Source: an uncultured Clostridia bacterium
GTDB taxonomy: Bacteria > Bacillota > Clostridia > Oscillospirales > Ruminococcaceae
Direction: 5' to 3'
Length of the DNA stretch: 64,000 nucleotides
NCBI GenBank assembly: GCA_947629335.1
Contig: CANRDI010000008.1
Span: 1-64,000 of the forward strand
In this document: positions 61,223-64,000 of the stretch, one piece after another
Numbering within the stretch: the stretch's first letter is position 1
Layout: each line of letters begins with the position of its first letter
Made by a program: the position numbers and the translations under genes
The notes under the pieces: model-generated
What the model saw: only the letters and a program-made list of their open reading frames with translations
Database searches by the model: none
What the model was told of the DNA's origin: nothing

Positions 61223-62494
61223 TCAACTTTCCTCGTCATTCTTCGGCTGTAAAAGCTCGATCTTTACTTTATTGACCCTGAGATCCGCCACGTCAATTAC
61301 CGTCACTCGAAATTTTTCGTCATTATAGATATCTCCGTTTTGAGGTATGCTTCCAAAAAGCTCCAATACCCACCCCGCCACGGTATGCGCTTCACATTCT
61401 ATGGCAATATCGATTCCCTGTCCGCTGAAATATCTTCTCATACTGTTCAGCGAGACGTCTCCGTATGCCTCAAATTCCGTTTCCGAAAGCGAAACTATCG
61501 GGCTTTTTACCTCGTCGCTCTCGTCGTATATCTCTCCGACAAGTTCTTCGAGCAGGTCTTCCATGGTAACAATTCCGAGCGTTCCGCCGTGCTGGTCAAG
61601 AACAACGCTCATATGACATTTCTTCTTCTGCATCGACCTCATAACTTCCGATATTTTCAGCAAATGCGGGAAATATATCGTTTCCTGTATAAGTTCTCTT
61701 ACCGTAAGGTCGTTTCCTTTTTCCTCATATGCTCTTATAAAATCCTTTTCGTTTATAATGCCGATAATATTGTCTATTGTTTTGTCATAAACGGGCATAC
61801 GCGAGTACTGTTCATTCAAAAACTTTCCGCGGACATCTTCTGCTTTTTCTCCGAGTTCGACCGCGACTATCTTTACGCGCGGAGTTATTATTTCATCAAC
61901 GGTCGTTTCGTCAAATTCGAGCGCAGAGCGGACAAGATTGCTCTCCTGCTGTTCTAAAACGCCCTCGTCCTCGATCTCGTCGATTATCGCCATAAGCTCT
62001 TCTTCCGTAACGCTCACCGAGTTTTTGCTCTTAAACAGTTTTGCCACGCCTTTTTTCAGAAGTATGAAAAATGCCGAGAACGGCGTCAGAATTATCATCA
62101 AAAAGGAGATCACGAGCGAAACGCCGATAGCGACGCCCTCAGCGTGGTCTTTTGCTATGCTTTTCGGCATTACTTCGCCGAATATAAGCACAACTATCGT
62201 CGTCGCTATAGTTGATACCAGCGACCCGTATTGCTCTCCGACCAGAGCTATGCAGAGAATGGTCGCTATTGAAGAACAGGCGATGTTTACGATATTGTTT
62301 CCTATAAGAATAGTCGTGAGAGCTTTGTCGTACTTGTTTAGTATTTTAAGCGCCCTTTTCGCGCCTCTGCTCCCGTTTTCCGACATATTTTTCAGACGTA
62401 TTCGGTTTACGCTTGAAATTGCCGTTTCCGATGCCGAAAAAAAAGCCGAAAACGCTATCATTGAAACTATAATGATAATATTTGTAACACTCAT
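61223..62494 (-). CDS. CorC/HlyC-type protein with CNNM and CBS domains
   Basis: A 423-residue membrane protein: an N-terminal DUF21/CNNM transmembrane region (FSAFFSASETAISSVNRIRL), two CBS domains (about residues 200-310, with RMPVYDKTIDNIIGIIN and VVLDQHGGTLGIVTMEDLLEE) and a C-terminal CorC_HlyC transporter-associated domain. These proteins are linked to magnesium or cobalt export and acid tolerance. The start is ATG 62494, with GGAGGATAT. A longer reading to 62542 reaches into the HAD gene. It overlaps or touches its NfeD-like neighbour. Confidence 0.93.
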   Translation of the reverse strand: MSVTNIIIIVSMIAFSAFFSASETAISSVNRIRLKNMSENGSRGAKRALKILNKYDKALTTILIGNNIVNIACSSIATILCIALVGEQYGSLVSTIATTIVVLIFGEVMPKSIAKDHAEGVAIGVSLVISFLMIILTPFSAFFILLKKGVAKLFKSKNSVSVTEEELMAIIDEIEDEGVLEQQESNLVRSALEFDETTVDEIITPRVKIVAVELGEKAEDVRGKFLNEQYSRMPVYDKTIDNIIGIINEKDFIRAYEEKGNDLTVRELIQETIYFPHLLKISEVMRSMQKKKCHMSVVLDQHGGTLGIVTMEDLLEELVGEIYDESDEVKSPIVSLSETEFEAYGDVSLNSMRRYFSGQGIDIAIECEAHTVAGWVLELFGSIPQNGDIYNDEKFRVTVIDVADLRVNKVKIELLQPKNDEES

Positions 62495-62514
62495 ATATCC
62501 TCCGAAAATCCGTT

Positions 62515-63306
62515 TTAATTTAAAACGAATTTCTTTATACATTCCGTCACGCCGCCGCTGTTATTGTCGGGCGCAATGTAACGGCACATCTTTTTTACCT
62601 CGTCGCTGCCGTTTTCCATACAAAAGCTGAAACTTGCCGAGGCTAACATATCCGCGTCGTTGAAATAATCCCCGAACGCCATTGTTTCCGCAGGGGAAAT
62701 TCCGAGATGTTTCTGCATTGTTCTTAATGCTCTGCCCTTGCTGACGCCGCCCGCCATAACGTCCATCCATTCCGCGCCCGACGCCTGTACATTTAGTTTA
62801 TCTCCGAATATCCCGTCTATTATCGGCTTTCCGTGTTCAACTGTTCCGAGCTTGTCGCAGACCGCGAGCTTATAGATCTCTCCCTCTACGTTTTCCAGAT
62901 CGTCAATGGGCATATTCTTTTTATAGAAAAGGCTCACGTCCTTTGCAAACTCGCTGTCGCTGTTTTTGTAAAAAACTCCGCTCGAAGCACACACAACAAA
63001 CTCGAACCCGCCTATTTTCCCGCATTTTTCCAAAAGCTCCTCATAAACTGCGCGCTCAAGCGGAAAAATATCGTCCGCCTTGCCGTTTATGTAGGTGCAA
63101 GCGCCGTTGTCGCAAATATACGATATTTTTTCTCGGTATTTTTCGGGGAACAAATGTTCAACTGCCGAAAACGTTCTTCCGCTTGCGACAGCGAAAACTA
63201 TTCCTCTTTCATATATCTCGTCCAAGACCTCGAAAAAGTTCGGCGGAAGTCTTTTCTCGTCGTCAAGAAGCGTTCCGTCAAGGTCTGACGCAATAAGTCT
63301 TATCAT
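62515..63306 (-). CDS. HAD superfamily phosphatase, Cof type
   Basis: 263 residues. Motif I is IASDLDGTLLDDEKRLP, motif II is AVASGRTFSAVEHLFP, the conserved lysine is in GGVSKGRALRTMQ and motif IV is MAFGDYFNDADMLASASFS. The C2 cap lies between motifs II and III. It resembles the gene at 40613 in fold, but the two are not close copies. The substrate is unknown, a sugar or nucleotide phosphate being likely. An AAGGAAT ribosome binding site precedes ATG 63306. It is followed on the same strand by the CorC-like gene 20 bases on. Confidence 0.92.
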   Translation of the reverse strand: MIRLIASDLDGTLLDDEKRLPPNFFEVLDEIYERGIVFAVASGRTFSAVEHLFPEKYREKISYICDNGACTYINGKADDIFPLERAVYEELLEKCGKIGGFEFVVCASSGVFYKNSDSEFAKDVSLFYKKNMPIDDLENVEGEIYKLAVCDKLGTVEHGKPIIDGIFGDKLNVQASGAEWMDVMAGGVSKGRALRTMQKHLGISPAETMAFGDYFNDADMLASASFSFCMENGSDEVKKMCRYIAPDNNSGGVTECIKKFVLN

Positions 63307-63352
63307 TATGTTATATTCCTTCCGAAACAGCCTGTTTATTCTGAAATTCTAT

Positions 63353-64000
63353 TCAGTTAAGAAAACCCTTGTGTTCGTCATAAAGCACGCTGTCGCTGCA
63401 AAGGCTCGCGTCAAAATATTTTACCGCGTCTCGAAGCGCCTCAAACGTTTCCTCGTCGGCATTTGTGCTTTTTATCATCTTTTCAAGCGCCGAGCGAAAA
63501 TTTTTTCCGAGCATATTCGTGTTATTTATAATCATATTGAATTTTGCCTTTTCGCCCGTATCGGCATTTACCATCATTCTTGAATCGCGTTCTGATAAGT
63601 CGAATATTCTCGAAATATCGGCGTTTTCAGGATTTCTGAATATTCTTTTATAGTACAATATCGCTCGGAAAAACTCTCGTATGTCAAATCCGTTCGGAAT
63701 GATGTCATAAAATGAGATCATAGATATGATGTACTCTTCGAGCGAAGCGTAAAAATTTGTTTCGGGCATAGCCAAGGAGATGCTGTCTGCGTTTGAAAGG
63801 GTAAATTTCAGCGCACAGTCGAGCGCCGTTTTTCGGGTATTTTTCGGACAGAAATCTATCGGCAGCGGTATGTTGTTCCTAAGCTCCGATACAAACTTTC
63901 TTGTTTCATCCAGATCCTTATATCCGAAATCATCGCAGAACCTGACCGCTGTGACCATTCCTCCCAGCATCTGCTGGGCATATCTTAAAACGCCCTTATA
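63353..64000 (-). CDS. Unidentified protein, N-terminus beyond the window
   Basis: The minus-strand frame is open from its stop at 63353 to the right edge of the window. The residues before the first internal Met (63970) read YKGVLRYAQQ, so the true start lies outside. The visible 216 residues are mostly helical and charged, with FFRAILYYKRIFRNPENADI and NADTGEKAKFNMIINNTNML. I see no catalytic motif, membrane helix or known domain. It lies next to the HAD phosphatase on the same strand, 47 bases apart, so the two may share an operon. Confidence 0.7.
   Translation of the reverse strand, partial: YKGVLRYAQQMLGGMVTAVRFCDDFGYKDLDETRKFVSELRNNIPLPIDFCPKNTRKTALDCALKFTLSNADSISLAMPETNFYASLEEYIISMISFYDIIPNGFDIREFFRAILYYKRIFRNPENADISRIFDLSERDSRMMVNADTGEKAKFNMIINNTNMLGKNFRSALEKMIKSTNADEETFEALRDAVKYFDASLCSDSVLYDEHKGFLN

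Noticed and set aside
1-64000. CRISPR arrays, rRNA, tRNA genes and insertion sequences with transposases
   Set aside because: I found no regularly spaced repeats, cloverleaf sequences or transposase motifs in the window.

Overview
The window reads as the chromosome of a low-to-middle GC member of the Bacillota, class Clostridia. I infer an Oscillospirales/Ruminococcaceae-like lineage from gene order (ylbF-mutS-mutL-miaA-hfq, then yggS-sepF-ylmH-divIVA-ileS-lspA-rluD), purine-rich ribosome binding sites, frequent TTG/GTG starts, sigma-A promoters with 17-base spacers, split transketolase and a spoVG gene. No 16S or other species marker is present, so this is an inference.

Positions 1 to about 16,300 hold the late half of an HK97-fold, long-tailed (siphovirus) prophage, all on the plus strand: terminase (C-terminal part only), portal, protease, major capsid, connectors, tail tube, frameshifted tail chaperones, tape measure, Dit, a tail-associated protein with a peptidase S74 chaperone end, a BppU-type receptor-binding protein, an XhlA-like protein, holin and CHAP endolysin, then a displaced HK97 gp10-like neck protein and a terminator. 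The integrase, lysogeny and replication genes lie outside. The prophage abuts the 3' end of ssrA (tmRNA, minus strand), a classic integration site.

Positions 16,534 to 31,462 are host housekeeping: tmRNA, a chemotaxis receptor, prmA, recD2, comF, miaB, ylbF, mutS, mutL and miaA. Positions 31,658 to 41,413 hold hfq, an HlyD-like protein, the division genes (yggS, sepF, ylmH, divIVA), ileS, lspA, rluD and a HAD phosphatase, followed by split transketolase to 43,266.

Positions 43,586 to 50,590 are the least ordinary host stretch. A 1010-residue protein that looks like a chain of FtsK/EssC-type ATPase folds without any intact Walker A motif has its own consensus promoter. It faces a minus-strand operon of PadR regulator, HAAS/DUF1700 membrane protein and two DUF4097 proteins, whose promoter carries a perfect palindrome over the -35 box.

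Positions 50,763 to 64,000 return to envelope and translation genes: ddl, DUF1934, argS, YfhO, Nudix, spoVG, murC, an M20 dipeptidase, NfeD-like, CorC-like, a second HAD phosphatase and an unidentified partial gene. Several intergenic regions carry short inverted-repeat elements bounded by CAGACTG-type ends.
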